Assembly: GCA_012845835.1 (NCBI GenBank)
Contig: JABAKD010000025.1
Coordinates: 16,035,966-16,099,965 of the forward strand
Origin: Undaria pinnatifida
Lineage: Eukaryota > Sar > Phaeophyceae > Laminariales > Alariaceae
Length of the DNA stretch: 64,000 nt
Direction: 5' to 3'
Shown here piece by piece: positions 1 through 12,300 of this stretch. Made by a program: the position numbers and the translations under genes. How positions within the stretch are numbered: position 1 is the first letter of the stretch; each line of letters starts with the position of its first letter. The notes below the pieces were generated by a model that made no database searches, had not been told where the DNA came from, and was given only the letters and a program-made list of their open reading frames with translations.

Positions 1-49
1 CCTCCACTTCAAATCGAACTTCCCCCCGAGGGGATGTGCATTTACCCGG

Positions 50-430
50 GAATTACCCGCACCCGGAACTTCTGTAAGTTCTGTAGGATATTCATACCCG
101 TACCCGGATAATCTGTAAGTTCTGTACACCCGTGCCACAATACCCGGAACTTCTGGAAGCCGGATAATCTGTAAGTTCTGTACGCCCGTGCCACAATTCC
201 CTGGAACTTCTGGAAGTTCTGCTAGGCTTTTATACCCCTACCCGAACTTCTGTTAGTTCTGTAGGACAATCATACCGTACCCGGAACTTCTGTGAGTTCT
301 GTACGCACGTGCCACAATACCCGGAACATCTGGAAGTTTTGTAACACATATATGCCCGTACTCGGAACTTCTGGAGGTTCTGTAAGACTCCCATACCCTT
401 ACCTGGAGTCCAAAACCCTATACAGAACAT
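50..430. repeat. Minisatellite, about 9 degenerate copies of a 40-50 bp unit
   Basis: Units share the core ACCCGGAACTTCTG, then AAGTTCTGTA and CCCGTGCCACAAT. About nine copies are readable, some with AACTTC changed to ATAATC. The core contains GAACTTC next to GAAGTTC, so each unit can fold on itself. Spacers differ between copies, but they are repeat units rather than CRISPR spacers. No coding potential is seen. Confidence 0.8.
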
Positions 431-443
431 AACCTCGAAATCT

Positions 444-480
444 TCGATCTCACAGCTGAAGTTTTTTTTTTCTTTTTAAA
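444..480. repeat. Terminal fragment of the G-tract inverted-repeat family
   Basis: The words TCTTCGATCTCACAGCTG then a T-run match the right terminus of the element family described at 3999-5535. Only about 35 bp remain. This is probably a relic end rather than a complete element. Confidence 0.5.
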
Positions 481-564
481 TACTGGGGCACCTCGCAACA
501 GTCCTTAGACGCGTTTGGTTCACTGAGAACACCACACTAGTCGGGACTCTCAAGCCCTCTCAAG

Positions 565-800
565 CCCAAGTATGATCGTAATACAGCAAAGATGTCGGTT
601 GACGGTCTAGCCTTGACCCGTCAAGGCGGCTTTGTACTGTGCCTATCATACTAGTTTTAGTCTGTGGGGTTTAGGGCGAAGATGTCGGTTGACGGTTGAG
701 TTTTGACCAGTCAAACCATCTTCGTACTTATCATACTAAATTTAGGGTGCGAAGTTCCTTGACGACTATCCGTCATGACTGTCCGTCAAGGGCGTCAACC
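565..800. repeat. Two-copy duplication containing GATGTCGGTTGACGG
   Basis: GATGTCGGTTGACGG occurs near 590 and 681. Each is followed by a TTGACC-GTCAA palindromic stretch and then TATCATACTA. A third, poorer echo with CCGTCAAGGGCGTCAA follows near 780. The unit is about 90 bp. No gene is visible here. Confidence 0.6.
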
Positions 801-879
801 CACATCTTTGTAATACAGTTGGATATCAAACCCTTCGGAACAGGCCAGATCTACTGTTCTTCTTATCACTGCTGTTCCG

Positions 880-1845
880 CTCTTATCGCCGAATGGGTAT
901 CGTGTGATGCCGTGTATCGGTAGGATTCAGTATACTCGTATTATAGGAATCACAAGGCTTGACAATCCGATTTGATCGCCCATTTCCAACTCTGATAGAT
1001 CTTGCTATTAATACGAGTAGTCGTAGTCTAATCCCAAGCGTTTTGTCCCCATACCGGGAGTGCGGTGCTTCAAGACTTTAGCGGCCTTCTAGAGCTGTGA
1101 GTCGACCCCGGCATTTTTCAAAAATAAGCCACCAACCAGTTTTTACAGTAGTGGTCGGACTAATAGCTAGTCGTTTCGCGCAGGTGCCGACCATCCGACT
1201 TACCGGGTTTCCATACTTGCCGGGAGGATGGTCTAATATGGGATGCAAAGCATTTTTTATCTATTTCAGCGGGTCCCCCTTGGTCGGTGGGACCTGATTT
1301 CCACCAGTTGGCTTCAACAGCCGAGTCGTCAACTACGTCAGTTAGTTGGGTAACTGCCAATTACTTATTAGTCGTCAAACGCTGCCGTCTCGCAGCTCTA
1401 CCGTTTTCTCTTCCTACGGAGCGGGTACCGCACTGCTGTGCGCACGCAACTATGCAAGCGGCAGCAGCGCTTTTCTGGCAGGGGGCCTCTCACCAACAAT
1501 GATAATGGCGTAAATATAAGGACCGTTGGGATACAAATATGGGGATAACACGGTTATTAAAAGCTTTCGTCCAAAGTTGTACCAAAGCAGTACTCTGGTT
1601 ACGTTATACCAGTACGTTGGTACGTCGTCGTAAGGGAGATGATGGGTCATTTAGGGGCATTACCTGGCAACTGCTGCTGTACACCAGGTATCCAACATCA
1701 ACTCGTACCGTATTCACGATCAGACTGCTACAACACCAGCGTGGATCGGTGGAAATATGAAATATCAGTGTGAAGAACACAGACTATTTTTAGACTAATA
1801 ATGGGTACAAGTAGAAGCTGTTGTGGTGGTCCCTCTTCTCATACA
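880..1845. other. No recognisable gene or repeat
   Basis: Only short open frames on both strands, none with a recognisable domain or phase-consistent splice partner. I see nothing supportable in this stretch. Confidence 0.5.
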
Positions 1846-1849
1846 CGAC

Positions 1850-2010
1850 TTGAGTAGTGCCGGTTGCCCGCTACAGCAGCGCTGCCTGTGAACTCGCTTG
1901 GCACAGATGGGAAGAGCAAGTAGTGGGAGCCAGTAGTGGCAGTATGTTCTGCGAAGCAGCACCTGTTGCCGCTGTATAGCGAAAAGTGCCGGTATTTCCG
2001 GCAGGTACGT
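1850..2010. repeat. Interspersed repeat shared with 50685-50845
   Basis: Words in order are GAGTAGTGCCGGTTGCCCGCT, CGCAGATGGGAA-like, CAGTAGTGGCAGT, and GTGCCGGTATTTCCGGC then GGTACGTA. The same words in the same order occur at 50685-50845. A weaker relative (GTGCCGGT words) lies near 45735-45845. The family is unknown and no coding is seen. Confidence 0.6.
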
Positions 2011-3036
2011 ACTGGCGCTACGCGTACATCGCTCGGTGTACGTATAAGTACGACCAGGTTGGCTTGTTGGCGATTTTCGGAGCAATTCAAAGAGGAAACG
2101 CCACAAACAACGGCGACGACAGATAAACACGAGAACTCGCACAGCATCCACTTGTAGAGTGTCTCTCGCCTGCTGGAAACCACTCTATAGACTACCAGAC
2201 GCATGGACGCCATGGATGATGTTCAGGCCCGCAGGGACAGATATCATTTAGGGTTGCCTGCCATGTAGCCAAGCCTAGCACAGCCATGCTGGTGCTGCAG
2301 GCGGCAGAGCTGAGGAATGAGGATAGCATGGCTGTGGTGGTCTACTTTTTATAGTGCTGGTATGTGCAAGGGAGCAATGCCGGCAGTATACCGAACATCG
2401 GCACTATTGGGTAGAGTACCGGCACTAGTATGTTTATACCGAGCTCAAGTAATGCCAAGACTTTCCACCGGCATTATATACAGGAATGGGCAGAATAAGC
2501 ACTATTTAACCAGCACAATAGGGACCAGAAGGAGACATACGGCGCAAATGAGCCGAAAAAGACTTTCGAAATGCCCACCTGACTTGCGTCGCAGGAAAAA
2601 ACGGACGTTTTAAACAGGGCTCCGCTCCAGAAAGCTGATATTGCACCGCAGAGCTACCTCGCCCAAGGCGATGGGCGCTCTCAACTCCGAGCACTGCTGC
2701 TAAAGACCTGGATGGCAGGCTGTAGCTGGCAGGCTTGTCCAAAAAAATAATGTAGAGTGTAGAGCGGCAAAGTGACAAAAGCTCGTGGCGATATTCTCTG
2801 TGATTTTTGATGGCCACAGCTACTGTTGTTCCTGTTTACGCCGCATATATATATATTTCCGATTTCCGATATATACCTACCTGATGATGTCCTCCTCACG
2901 TACATGTACTTAAGTACAAGTGTTACATTATCATATCATCCGATATCCTGTGTCCGATACAATATTTGAATGGAGATACCCGACTCCTCTCTGACTGTCC
3001 GTGTGCGCCGCGCGCTGCTGTATGTATAAATAGATA

Positions 3037-3056
3037 GAGTAGTAGTAGTAGCAGCA

Positions 3057-3088
<32 letters not shown>

Positions 3089-3100
3089 GGTCGTAGTAGT
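3037..3100. repeat. TAG trinucleotide microsatellite
   Basis: About 64 bp of TAG/AGT triplets with a few CAG and TGG interruptions. Confidence 0.9.
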
Positions 3101-3775
3101 CCGTTGTGTTTTTGAACAAACTACACGGCGGTATATCTTGATTCGCGTGGTAACTGAAGACGAGGGTTTAAGCCTGTGTCCCCCCACCCGTCGGCGGGCT
3201 GGGGGCCCAGCCCGAAAATCAATTTAGCCGCTGCTTGGTCATTTTCCCCAATTTTTCCGACAATGTACATGGTTCTCTTGGCGATAGCGGGTGAGTCGGG
3301 CCCGATGCTGCAGCTACCGTTCATTAATCAGTTATTATATACTAAGATACAGTAAGAAAAAAATAGGTGAGCGTTTGGGGTAACCCACAGGTTCGACTCG
3401 CGACTTTTGCAACTTCTCTTTTTCTTGGCAAAAATTGTCTTGTGTAGCGTGGAGGACACGCCAGGTTGAGGCAAGGTTCGACGGCGAACCAAGCGACGGT
3501 GACGATAAAAGTCCCTCGAGGTAACGAGAGGTGCTTCGTAGGCGAAACAGAGAGTGGACAGCGATTTTCCTTGTCGTCGAGAAACGTGATTGCCCGCCTA
3601 CTCTCTGTCACCAGAATCTCTACGGAGACTCCATGACCACTTTTAGTACAAGGCACGATATCCAACACCTCTGAAACGGCTGCCGTTCATACAAATCTTC
3701 ACGAGAAGATGTATATATATGTCTAGGTAATAATGGTATAAAGTGTACCTGCGACCCATATAAAGTACATTGTGT

Positions 3776-3845
3776 TAGGGCATTAGTCTAGTCCATTTGA
3801 CCACTTGCAAAAGGTTAACCAATAGCTTACCCGAACTAAAAACCC
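3776..3845 (-). repeat. Short interspersed repeat with A-box-like word (copy 1)
   Basis: This is one of four copies of a roughly 75-bp sequence whose reverse strand reads GGTAAGCTATTGGTTAACC, then TTTTGCAAGTGGTCAAA. The word TGGTCAAATGG resembles a Pol III A box. No B box follows in this copy. Confidence 0.5.
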
Positions 3846-3998
3846 TCACACACCTACCTCCCCCCCTGAAAGGGCGGGATAGCAGGTCGGTCGGATATGC
3901 GGGCGGACATGTCAATATCCAAGCGGTTTCATTTCCTGGGTATACCGGGGGGAGAGTATTTATCAAGTTCGAAATGGGAAAAGTCTGAAAAAGTTTAA

Positions 3999-5535
3999 TA
4001 TATAAAAAAAAGTACACTCCATCCAGCTGTAAGATCGAAGATTTGTCGAAACTCATATTTGCAAGCTGTGTGTGATACTTCGATCGCGCGTATTACGGAT
4101 TGTGTGTCCTCATTAGGGATATAGGTCGGCGACTCTCCCCTTGCAACTACAGTGTAGCTAGATCAGGGTCAACAGGGTGATGCTCGTCAGTCTGTGCGCG
4201 GAAAATATAAACCCGTTTTTGATGGGGACAAGATCTGACAGCTGTGGAAGGAAATGCTCAAGTTTATCACGTGAATCCTGTAAGCCGAATAGCCGGTGAG
4301 GGGAGGGCGGAGTTTGTAAGGACGTGGGGGCCTGGGTTCGATCAAGAGGGAAGGGAGGGGGGGGGGGGGGCGGGGGGTGGCGGGGCAGCTCAATTTGTGC
4401 GTGGAAACTATAAATCCTTTGAAGGGATAATCTGATGGTTCAGGGAAGAATGCACCAGTTTATCATGTATATGGTCGTACAACCAGTGAGGAGAGGGTGG
4501 AGCGTTCGAGGGGGTGAAGGTAGGAGTGGAGGGCGGAGGGGGGGTTGGGGGGGGGGGGTGAACGGGTTTTTTTATCAACAAGTTTAGGTCGCAACTATGC
4601 AGGGGTTTGCTATACGCGTATTGCTAGGTCTAGGCGATGGTGAGGGTGGTGGGGAAGGAGGGGGCGTTGGGGGGGGGGGGGGGGGGATTGCAGCAGGGGC
4701 ATGGATGACTCTAGAAAGATATTGAGGCGATATCAAGGGCGTTGAAGTGTTTATTACCGTGGCAGATTTCGATGTCAGGTGGGACGCTTGAGCAAAAGGG
4801 AGCGGGGAAAAATATGGGGGGGGGGAGGCGGGGGGAAAGGGTTTTCAAGAGGTATAGGTCGCATATAATATCACCCCACCCCACCCCCACCCCCTCGAAC
4901 ACTCGGCCCTCTACTCACTGATTGTACGACTTACAGGATATACACGATAAACTGGTGCATTCTTTCCAAAACCGTCACATTTACGCCCCCAAAAGAACGT
5001 ATAGTTTCCACTCACAGATTGAGCTGCCCAACCCGCCCCGCCCCCGCCCCAACCCCCCCCTCATGATAAACTGGTGCATTTTTTTTTTTTCCTAAACCGT
5101 CAGATTATCCCTTCAAAGGATTTATAGTTTCCACGCACGAATTGAGCTGCCCCGCCCTCCCCCCTCCCCCCCACAACCCCGCTCCCTTTTGATCAAAACC
5201 AGGCCCCCACGTCCTTCAAAACTCCGCCCTCCCCTCACGGACTATTCGACTTACAGGATTCACTTGATAAACTGATGCATTTCCTTCTACAGCTGTCAGA
5301 TTGTGTCCCCCTCAGAAACGGGTTTTATAGTTTACGCGCACAGACTGAGTAACATCACCCTGTTGACCCTGATTGCTACACTGTAGTTGCAAGGGGAGTC
5401 GCCGACCAATTCTTAATGAGGACACACAACCCGTAATATGCATGATCGGAGTATCACACACAGATTGCAAAGATGAGTTTCGACCAAATATTCGATCTCA
5501 CAGCTGGAGTGTATTTTCATTTTTTTATATAATAT
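3999..5535. mobile_element. G-tract foldback element, copy E1 (complete, both arms)
   Basis: The left end reads TACACTCC, then CAGCTGTAAGATCGAAGAT, CAAGCTGTGTGTGATAC, GATCGCGCGTATTACG, TCAGGGTCAACAGGGTGATG and ACAAGATCTGACAGCTGTGG. The right end repeats these words in inverted order and closes with CACAGCTGGAGTG then TATTTTCATTTTT. The arms are about 500 bp. Between them sit shorter modules (TTTATCATGTATAT, GTGCTAGGTCTAGGCGATGGTG) separated by long G runs in the left half and C runs in the right half, so the whole unit is roughly palindromic. No transposase is visible. It is probably a non-autonomous foldback or MITE-class element. Confidence 0.75.
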
Positions 5536-5538
5536 AAA

Positions 5539-5735
5539 AAAACACTCCAGCTGTGAGAGCGAAGATTATGGTGAATGTGAGACTCGAACCCACGATCCAA
5601 AAAGCCCATGGTCTGTCGACGACGCTATTTGTTAAGGTATCAGTGGTTGATTAGCCAGTTTGGCCACTTGCAAAAGGTTAAAACCCATAGTTACCCAAAA
5701 CAAACCTTATAACAATTACACATACTATCTATATA
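5539..5735 (-). repeat. Truncated foldback head followed by SINE-like copy with A and B boxes
   Basis: CACTCCAGCTGTGAGAGCGAAG (5543 on) is a new head of the E1 family, cut off after about 30 bp. Read on the minus strand, the rest carries TGGCCAAACTGG (A-box-like) and, about 77 bases later, GGTTCGAGTCT (B box) inside a five-base-pair T-stem-like hairpin, ending CATTCACCA. The expected 5' acceptor strand GGTGAAT is absent and A-to-B spacing is too long, so it is not a tRNA gene. A tRNA-derived SINE head is the best reading, with low certainty. Confidence 0.4.
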
Positions 5736-5827
5736 TAGCTGGCTGGGTTGAGAGATCGAAACGATAAAAATTTCGTCAAACTTTTATTTTGAAAAGCTGT
5801 GTGTGATATTCCGATTGCTCGTATTAT

Positions 5828-6176
5828 TCGACACTATTTATGCCCGGCGTAGGGCGGCTCACGGGGAGATTGCTCTCGGTACCAGACGACGGACCATCAC
5901 GCGGAGAAGATAAGAAGATAGAATATATAATAAAGTACCGGCGTCCCGGAGGCCACCCTGAACATGCACACCCGAAGAAAGCAAAAAAAGAAGATAGACT
6001 GTTAACAACAGTAGCACCAGTACACTGCGCCAAAGGGGGCTCAACTCGAATATATCGAAGACTGGGACCGCCAATCATATCAATAGTTCTACTCTACCAT
6101 CTCCGTAGATTCTATGCAGTCATACACATCATACAACAGACTTGTGCGCAGGCATAAACCAACACATAAACCAACA
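5828..6176. repeat. Direct repeat, left copy (LTR-like)
   Basis: About 345 bp, beginning TCGACA and then TTTATGCCCGGCGTAGGG, ending CATAAACCAACA. It is repeated at 8434-8775 in the same orientation with scattered substitutions and small indels, roughly 94-95% identical by eye. TG near the start and CA at the end are compatible with an LTR. No primer-binding or polypurine tract is convincing. Confidence 0.65.
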
Positions 6177-8433
6177 TTCCCCCTGCCTGTGTGCACGTCA
6201 TGATAACGTTCATCCAAATCGCACCATCCGAACCTTGCCTATTCAAAACAAGGTACATGCCTCCAATATCCTATTTCAATTTCAAAACAATACTGCCTCT
6301 GCTCCAAAAACATGAATATTGATATCCAACGCCGTAGCTAGCGGAATGTAACCGCAGTAATCGTAACGGAAATCGCTGATAAGAATATGGGCGATCAAGA
6401 GTGCAGTAGGATCAGTCCGTGTAAGACCAGACAGAAAAACTCTCGATTGTGGTTCAATAAATCAAGCCTAAGATTACCACGAAACCACCTATATTTTACC
6501 TCAAATTATCATACTCCCAACCTTTCGATTGGAGCAAATTTAATCCTTGAATCAAGATAAAACACCAGGACCTGGGTATCAAGTTTCGTCTTCCACTACT
6601 CGAAAACACCAATACTGTTCCCCCAAACTAATACTCTTCAAACCTTCGATCAAGCAAAATTCCGGTGGTAATATAGATACTCCTGTTTTCAACATGCCCG
6701 CGGGCAAAATTAATAACAAAAAGTATAAAGGCAGAGCCGAGTTTGATTCTCGGACATTGATACGAGCAAATAATCAATTCTACATCCATCCCTCCTGCTC
6801 GTGACAACTGTCACGCTAATGATGCTCACTCACGCCATCCTACATTCCTGCAAACTCAAAAGTACTACTCCGGAGTATTAAATATCAACATACATCCTCA
6901 AATTAGAAAAAAATGTAAGAGCATCGCCTTCAACTATTTTATTCCAAAATATGAGCTAAGATATAACTTCCCCACTCCGGAGTCAAACTCCCCCACTCCG
7001 GAGTCAAGCCACATTTTGTCCAACCAGTTCCACTCTGGTTTTTTAGTCCATACCAAGCTCTCATCACGCGTTGGTATTACAAGACACTTTGATTAGGACA
7101 TGTGCTCTTTCAACTAACTATGGAAGCCAGCATTCATCAAGCCTTCGTACCTACCCCCCCTGTTCAAATAAATCAAGCATCCTGCCAGCTCGACCTCCAA
7201 TTAATATGACCAGCACAATCCTATCTTCCACTATTGCCCAGAAAATATGCCAATAAACTACGATTCTCATACATAAGTGGTACCACAGGAACGGTTTTAA
7301 TGCAGGCATAACACCAGGCAGGGTTGAAAAATCAGTTGTGTGTTTAAAACGAAACCACCCTATCCATCACCTTTCGATGTTGCAACAAAAAAATGAAGTA
7401 CGGATTCATACCAGGTTTATCTATATATATGTGAACTTTTCCCGGCTAGCCAAAAAAGTATTTACCACCACGACCACGTACCAGGTACCATCTGTCAATA
7501 GTATAGACCGCTAATACACCAATCAACACCGTGATATTTTTCTCGACCTAGATCAAAAGTCATATTTTCGGCAGTAAAAAAACTAACCATTTTTCCTTAT
7601 CTCTTTGGACCTGAGGGAAAATGGTTGATTGGAAAGGAACCAAAGTGCCAACTCGTATTGTAAACTACAGAAAAATCCAGTTTCAGCAGTGCACTGACCA
7701 TATCATCATCATCATCAGGTAATCAAGCATCACATCTCCTATCGTATCTTATGAACGAAAAATCGACTTGAACTCTTCAGGTACTAACGACTGTACTGAA
7801 CTGTACGTACCAATTGATACGCACACAAAAACAACCACACATCAACTCTAGAGAGAAATAGAAAAGGAACACAAAAATCAAGGGAACCAAATACGCGCCC
7901 TTTGTGAGCCGAAGCTCGTGCTGGCGCGGAAGTGGCGGTCCCCTCCTCCCTTGCTCTGTCCTGCTCACTTCCTCCCCTGGCCTTCCTGAAAGCCCCTGCT
8001 GTGCACATGCATGCTACTGCTCCACGCTCATTCCCATTAGCTTTGCTGGCTGTCCTTCCACTGCCATCCCCCCTTTCCGAATCATCGTCACGCAGAATTG
8101 CTCGTAACTGCAGCTCAAAAGTCAGCCCCGAAATCGCTCGCTCAACGCAAGCACGTACGAGGAGGTCTGGCTAACAGGTGAAGGACCGTGGCTCCTCTGG
8201 CTCATCGCTATCCATCCCTGACTGCTCCGCCTGTTCCTGTATCTGGTTGTCTTAGGCTGTGTCTCGGTAGGTCTTGCTCTCTGTTGCTGCTGGTGTACGT
8301 GCGGGTTCCGTCACTGTCGTGTAGAGTGGAGGTCGATGACGAAGGAAAATCGCTCCTGAAGCATCCCGGGCTCCTCAGAGCACTCTACGTCCGAAGGCAC
8401 AAGTTGTCTTGTCGTACGATCATGCTAGCATAA
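6177..8433. mobile_element. Non-coding interior between 345-bp direct repeats (possible LARD-type element)
   Basis: This 2.26-kb interior has no gag, protease, integrase or reverse transcriptase reading frame on either strand. It contains a small duplication of CCCCACTCCGGAGTCAA near 6970-7005. The layout, direct repeats around a non-coding core, fits a large retrotransposon derivative that depends on enzymes supplied elsewhere. A segmental duplication is the alternative. Confidence 0.45.
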
Positions 8434-8775
8434 TCGACAATCTTTATGCCCGGCGTAGGGCCGCTCACGGGGAGATTGCTCTCGGTACCCGACGACGGAC
8501 CATCACGCGGAGAAGATAAGAAGATAGAATATATTACAGTACCGGCGTCCCGGAGGCCACCCTGAACATGCACACCCGAAGGAAACAAAATAGTAGACTG
8601 TTAACAACAGTAGCACCAGTACACTGCGCCAAAGGGGGCTCAATTCAAACATATCGAAGATTGGGACCGCCAATCATACCAATAGTTCTACTCTACCATC
8701 TCCGTAGATTCTATGCAGCCATACACATCATACAACAGACTTGTGCGCAGGCATAAACCAACACATAAACCAACA
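8434..8775. repeat. Direct repeat, right copy (LTR-like)
   Basis: Partner of 5828-6176, same orientation. Both copies stop at ACATAAACCAACA, after which the sequences diverge at once, marking a sharp boundary. Confidence 0.65.
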
Positions 8776-8844
8776 CGTGTTACTGCATTAAACGTATCAT
8801 TAGTTTTAAGGGTGTAAACAATATATCAACGAGACTCCCCTTTT

Positions 8845-9010
8845 CCTGATTATAGAACTAGGCTATAGTACCAGGGTCAACAGGCTGGGTGGGTTATGAA
8901 TCGATCTGTGCACGGAAACTACAAAAAAAAACATTTCTGGAATCGGGGAAATCTAACGGCTGTGGACTGGACCTCAGTTTATCATGTTTATCCTGTTGTC
9001 GTATGTGACC
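8845..9010 (+). repeat. Diverged arm fragment of the G-tract foldback family
   Basis: Contains CAGGGTCAACAGG, CTGTGCACGGAAACTA, AATCTAACGGCTGTGGA and TTTATCATGTTTATCCTG in the family order, but with many changes and no termini. Confidence 0.5.
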
Positions 9011-9019
9011 GTTACTAGG

Positions 9020-9105
9020 GTATTAGTAGTGGGGTATTAGTCCGTTTGACCACTTGCAAAAGGCTAAACAATAGCTTACCCAAACTAAGCCATATAACAC
9101 CGGTG
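9020..9105 (-). repeat. Short interspersed repeat with A-box-like word (copy 3)
   Basis: Same family as 3776-3845 and 40340-40425. The minus strand reads TGGTCAAACGG after TTTTGCAAG. It abuts the fragment at 8845-9010, as copy 1 abuts E1, so the two families may travel together. Confidence 0.5.
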
Positions 9106-9304
9106 AGTGGGGGGGGGGGTAAAAGGAAGATAGAGGTCGCATAAATGAATAGGAGCTTACTGCACGCGTGATGATAGTGGACGATAGTGGGGGGGGATGG
9201 CGGGGAGGAGGGTGGGGGGGGGGGGGGGGGCATTGGAACTTGAAGACCATATAAATAAGTGAAATGGACCTCTACCGCATGTATGCGGGTTGCTCGAACG
9301 GCAC

Positions 9305-12300
9305 AGAGATATTATTATAAAAATTGAAAATACACCAGCTGAGAGATCGAATATTTTGTTGAAACTCACCTTTCTTTGCAAGCTGTGTGTGATACTCCGA
9401 ATTATTTAAAAAAAAAAAAAAATACACTCCAGCTGTAAGATCGAATATTTTTGTCGAAACTCATCTTTGCAAGCTGTGTGTGATTTATTATAAAAAATGA
9501 AAATACACTCCAGCTGTGAGATCGAAGATTTCGTCGAAACTCATCTTTGCAAGCTGTGTGTGATACTCCGATCGCGCGTATTACGAGTTGTGTGTCCTCA
9601 TTAAGGATATTGGTCGGCGACTCCCCTTACAACTACAGTGTAGCTATCAGGGTCAACAGGGTGATTTTAGTCAGTCTGTGCGCTGAAACTATAAAACCCG
9701 TTTCTGAGGGGGACAAAATCTGACAGCTGTGAAGGGAAATGTATCCTTTTATCAAGTGAATCTTGTAAGTCGAATACCCGGTGAGGGGTGGGGGGCGGAG
9801 TTTTGAAGGACGTGGGGGCCTGGTTTTGATCAAAAGCGAGCGGGTTTGGAGGGGGAGGGGGTGGGGGGGGTGGGGGGGGGGATTTATATAGCACTTGTTG
9901 TGTGGGGTGGTTAAATTATAACTCTGGCGGATTTCTATTTTTTAGTTGGGGGGGGGGGGGTGTAATGGAGTGCCCTCCCTAAAAGTATACTTTATAGATT
10001 CGACGTGAAACCATGTCATGGTTGAGGTGAAACCACGTGATTCACTATCATTTGCATAGAGCATGAGAGTTATTTCCGAATTCCCCTCTTCCTCGTCATA
10101 ATTTCTTTTGAGGGCGGCAACTCGCTTCCCGCTGGTCTCTAGAAAGCAACAGCTAACGCACAGGAAACAGAAGAATAACCCTGACCCAGGCGGTGGGTCT
10201 CTCTTTGGGGAGAAGGGTGTGTGTTAAACAAAAACTAACTGCTGCAATACGTTCGCTCAGTTTATTTTTGTTTCTCCTGTATAGATGCATCAGCCTGCCT
10301 TTATTATTATCGTCGCTTCAATTATATATCTATTATTATATTTTACACATGCAAAAATTTGGCTATAAAAATTCGATATAGACTACGTGTTTTTATTATA
10401 ATAGCCTCCCCACCTATGCCAAGCGAAGTATTACTAACGAGGTAACGTGATTGAGCGCGTGTATACCAAGTATGACTAATGACGTAACGTAATTGAGCAC
10501 ATGTATACCAAGCGTTCCTTTAAAACTGACGATTCGCATCCCTCCCTCTAATGCTCAATGACGGAGACAGCACATGACCACATACATCACCTCGCATGCT
10601 GTATTTGGCAATACTGTACGTATCTCTTGCGTATAATTAGCGATGTCGATAATAATGGTGACTGTATGATGATGGTGACAAACAGTGCATGACCACATCA
10701 CCTCGCCTGTTGCATTTGACACTACGTATCTCTTTCTTATAATTAGCGATGTCAGAAAATAATGGTACCTACAAATATTCTATAAAATATTCTAGCTTTC
10801 GATCGATGTATCATACAACAACAAATTATGAAGATTTACCACGTTATTTACTACACTTAAACACTGGGTTGCATGCTGCATCTAACATCAAACCTTCTAG
10901 AATAGTAAACATTACAAGCCAGATGATATAAAGGGATGTCTTATTGCTTCAATCGCCAGGTTTGTCCCCTTTGTGAATTTATAGTTTCCGCGCACATATT
11001 GAAATGTCCCGCCCCCCGCCCCGCCCCCCCCCCCCCCTCCCCTCCCCCTCCACTGACCTCTTTTTCACAACAAACCCCAACCCTTTCCCCCCCCCGCCCC
11101 TCCGTCCCCCAATCCCCCCCCCCCCCTTCCGCCTAGTCTGTCCAAACGCCCCACTCACAATCAAAATCGGCCTGAGTAATAAACACCTATACGCAGTTGA
11201 TATCACGTCATTATCTTTCTGACCATCCATGACGAAGGTTTCAATTATTTTCCCCCCAAACCCCCCCCCCGCCAACGCCCCCTCTTTTCCGACCACCTAC
11301 ACGATCGCCTAGACCTAGCACCACGCGTATAACAAGCTGCTACATATCTTTGATCTCACAGCCGGAGTGTATTTGAATATTATTTGTGACCTAAACCTCC
11401 TAAAAATCCCCCCCCCCCCTCTTGCTCTCCCTTACTCAAACGCCCCACCAAATATCAAAATCCGCCCACATTAATAAACACTTCACGCACAGGATATCAC
11501 CTCATTATCTTTCGAGAGCCATCCATGCCGCTGTGTTTCCCCCCCCCCCCCCCCCGTCCAACGCCCCCTCTTTCCCGACCACCTGCACGATCGCCTAGAC
11601 CTAGCACCACGCGTATAACAAGCTGATACATATCTTTGATCTCACAGCCGAAGTGTATTTGAATATTATTTGTGACCTAAACCTCCTAAAAATTCCCCCC
11701 CGCCCTCCCCTCTTGCTCTCCCTTACTCAAACGCCCCACCAAATATCGAAATCCGCCACATTAATAAACACTTCACGCACAGGATATCACCTCATTATCT
11801 TTCGAGAGCCATCCATGCCGCTGTGTTTCCCCCCCCCCCCGCCTCGAACGCCCCCTTCTTCCCCATCACCCGCACCTTCGCCTAGACCTAGCACCACACG
11901 TATAACAAACCCCTCACCTGAAGCCCTCCCCCCCCCCCCCCCCCCCGCCCCCCCCCCGCCCCCCCCCCCGCCCCCACCCCCCACCCTCCCCCGCCAACCC
12001 ATCCCAACCCCACCCCCTCGAACACTCCACCCTCTCTTTACTCACTGATTGTACGACTTACCCCAGGATATACATGATAAACTGATGTATATTATTTCCA
12101 AAAATGTCACATTTATCCCCTCGAAATAATGTATAGTTTCCAGGCACATATCGAGCTGCCCCCCCCGCCCCAACCCCCCCCCCGCCCCCCCCCCCCCCCC
12201 CCCTGCCCCCAATGATATACTGGTGCCAAAACCGTCAGATTTATCCCCTCGAAAGGATTTACAGCTTACATGCACAAATTGCCCCTCCCCCCCCCCCCCC

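Noticed and set aside
50-430. CRISPR-like repeat and spacer look
   Set aside because: Units are degenerate, intervals irregular, no cas genes are present, and the window is eukaryotic. It is a minisatellite. The same applies to 49885-50665.
5560-5660. tRNA gene on the minus strand (B box, T arm, CACCA end)
   Set aside because: The 5' acceptor strand does not pair with ATTCACC, no anticodon arm folds, and A-to-B spacing is too long. Kept only as a SINE-like head.
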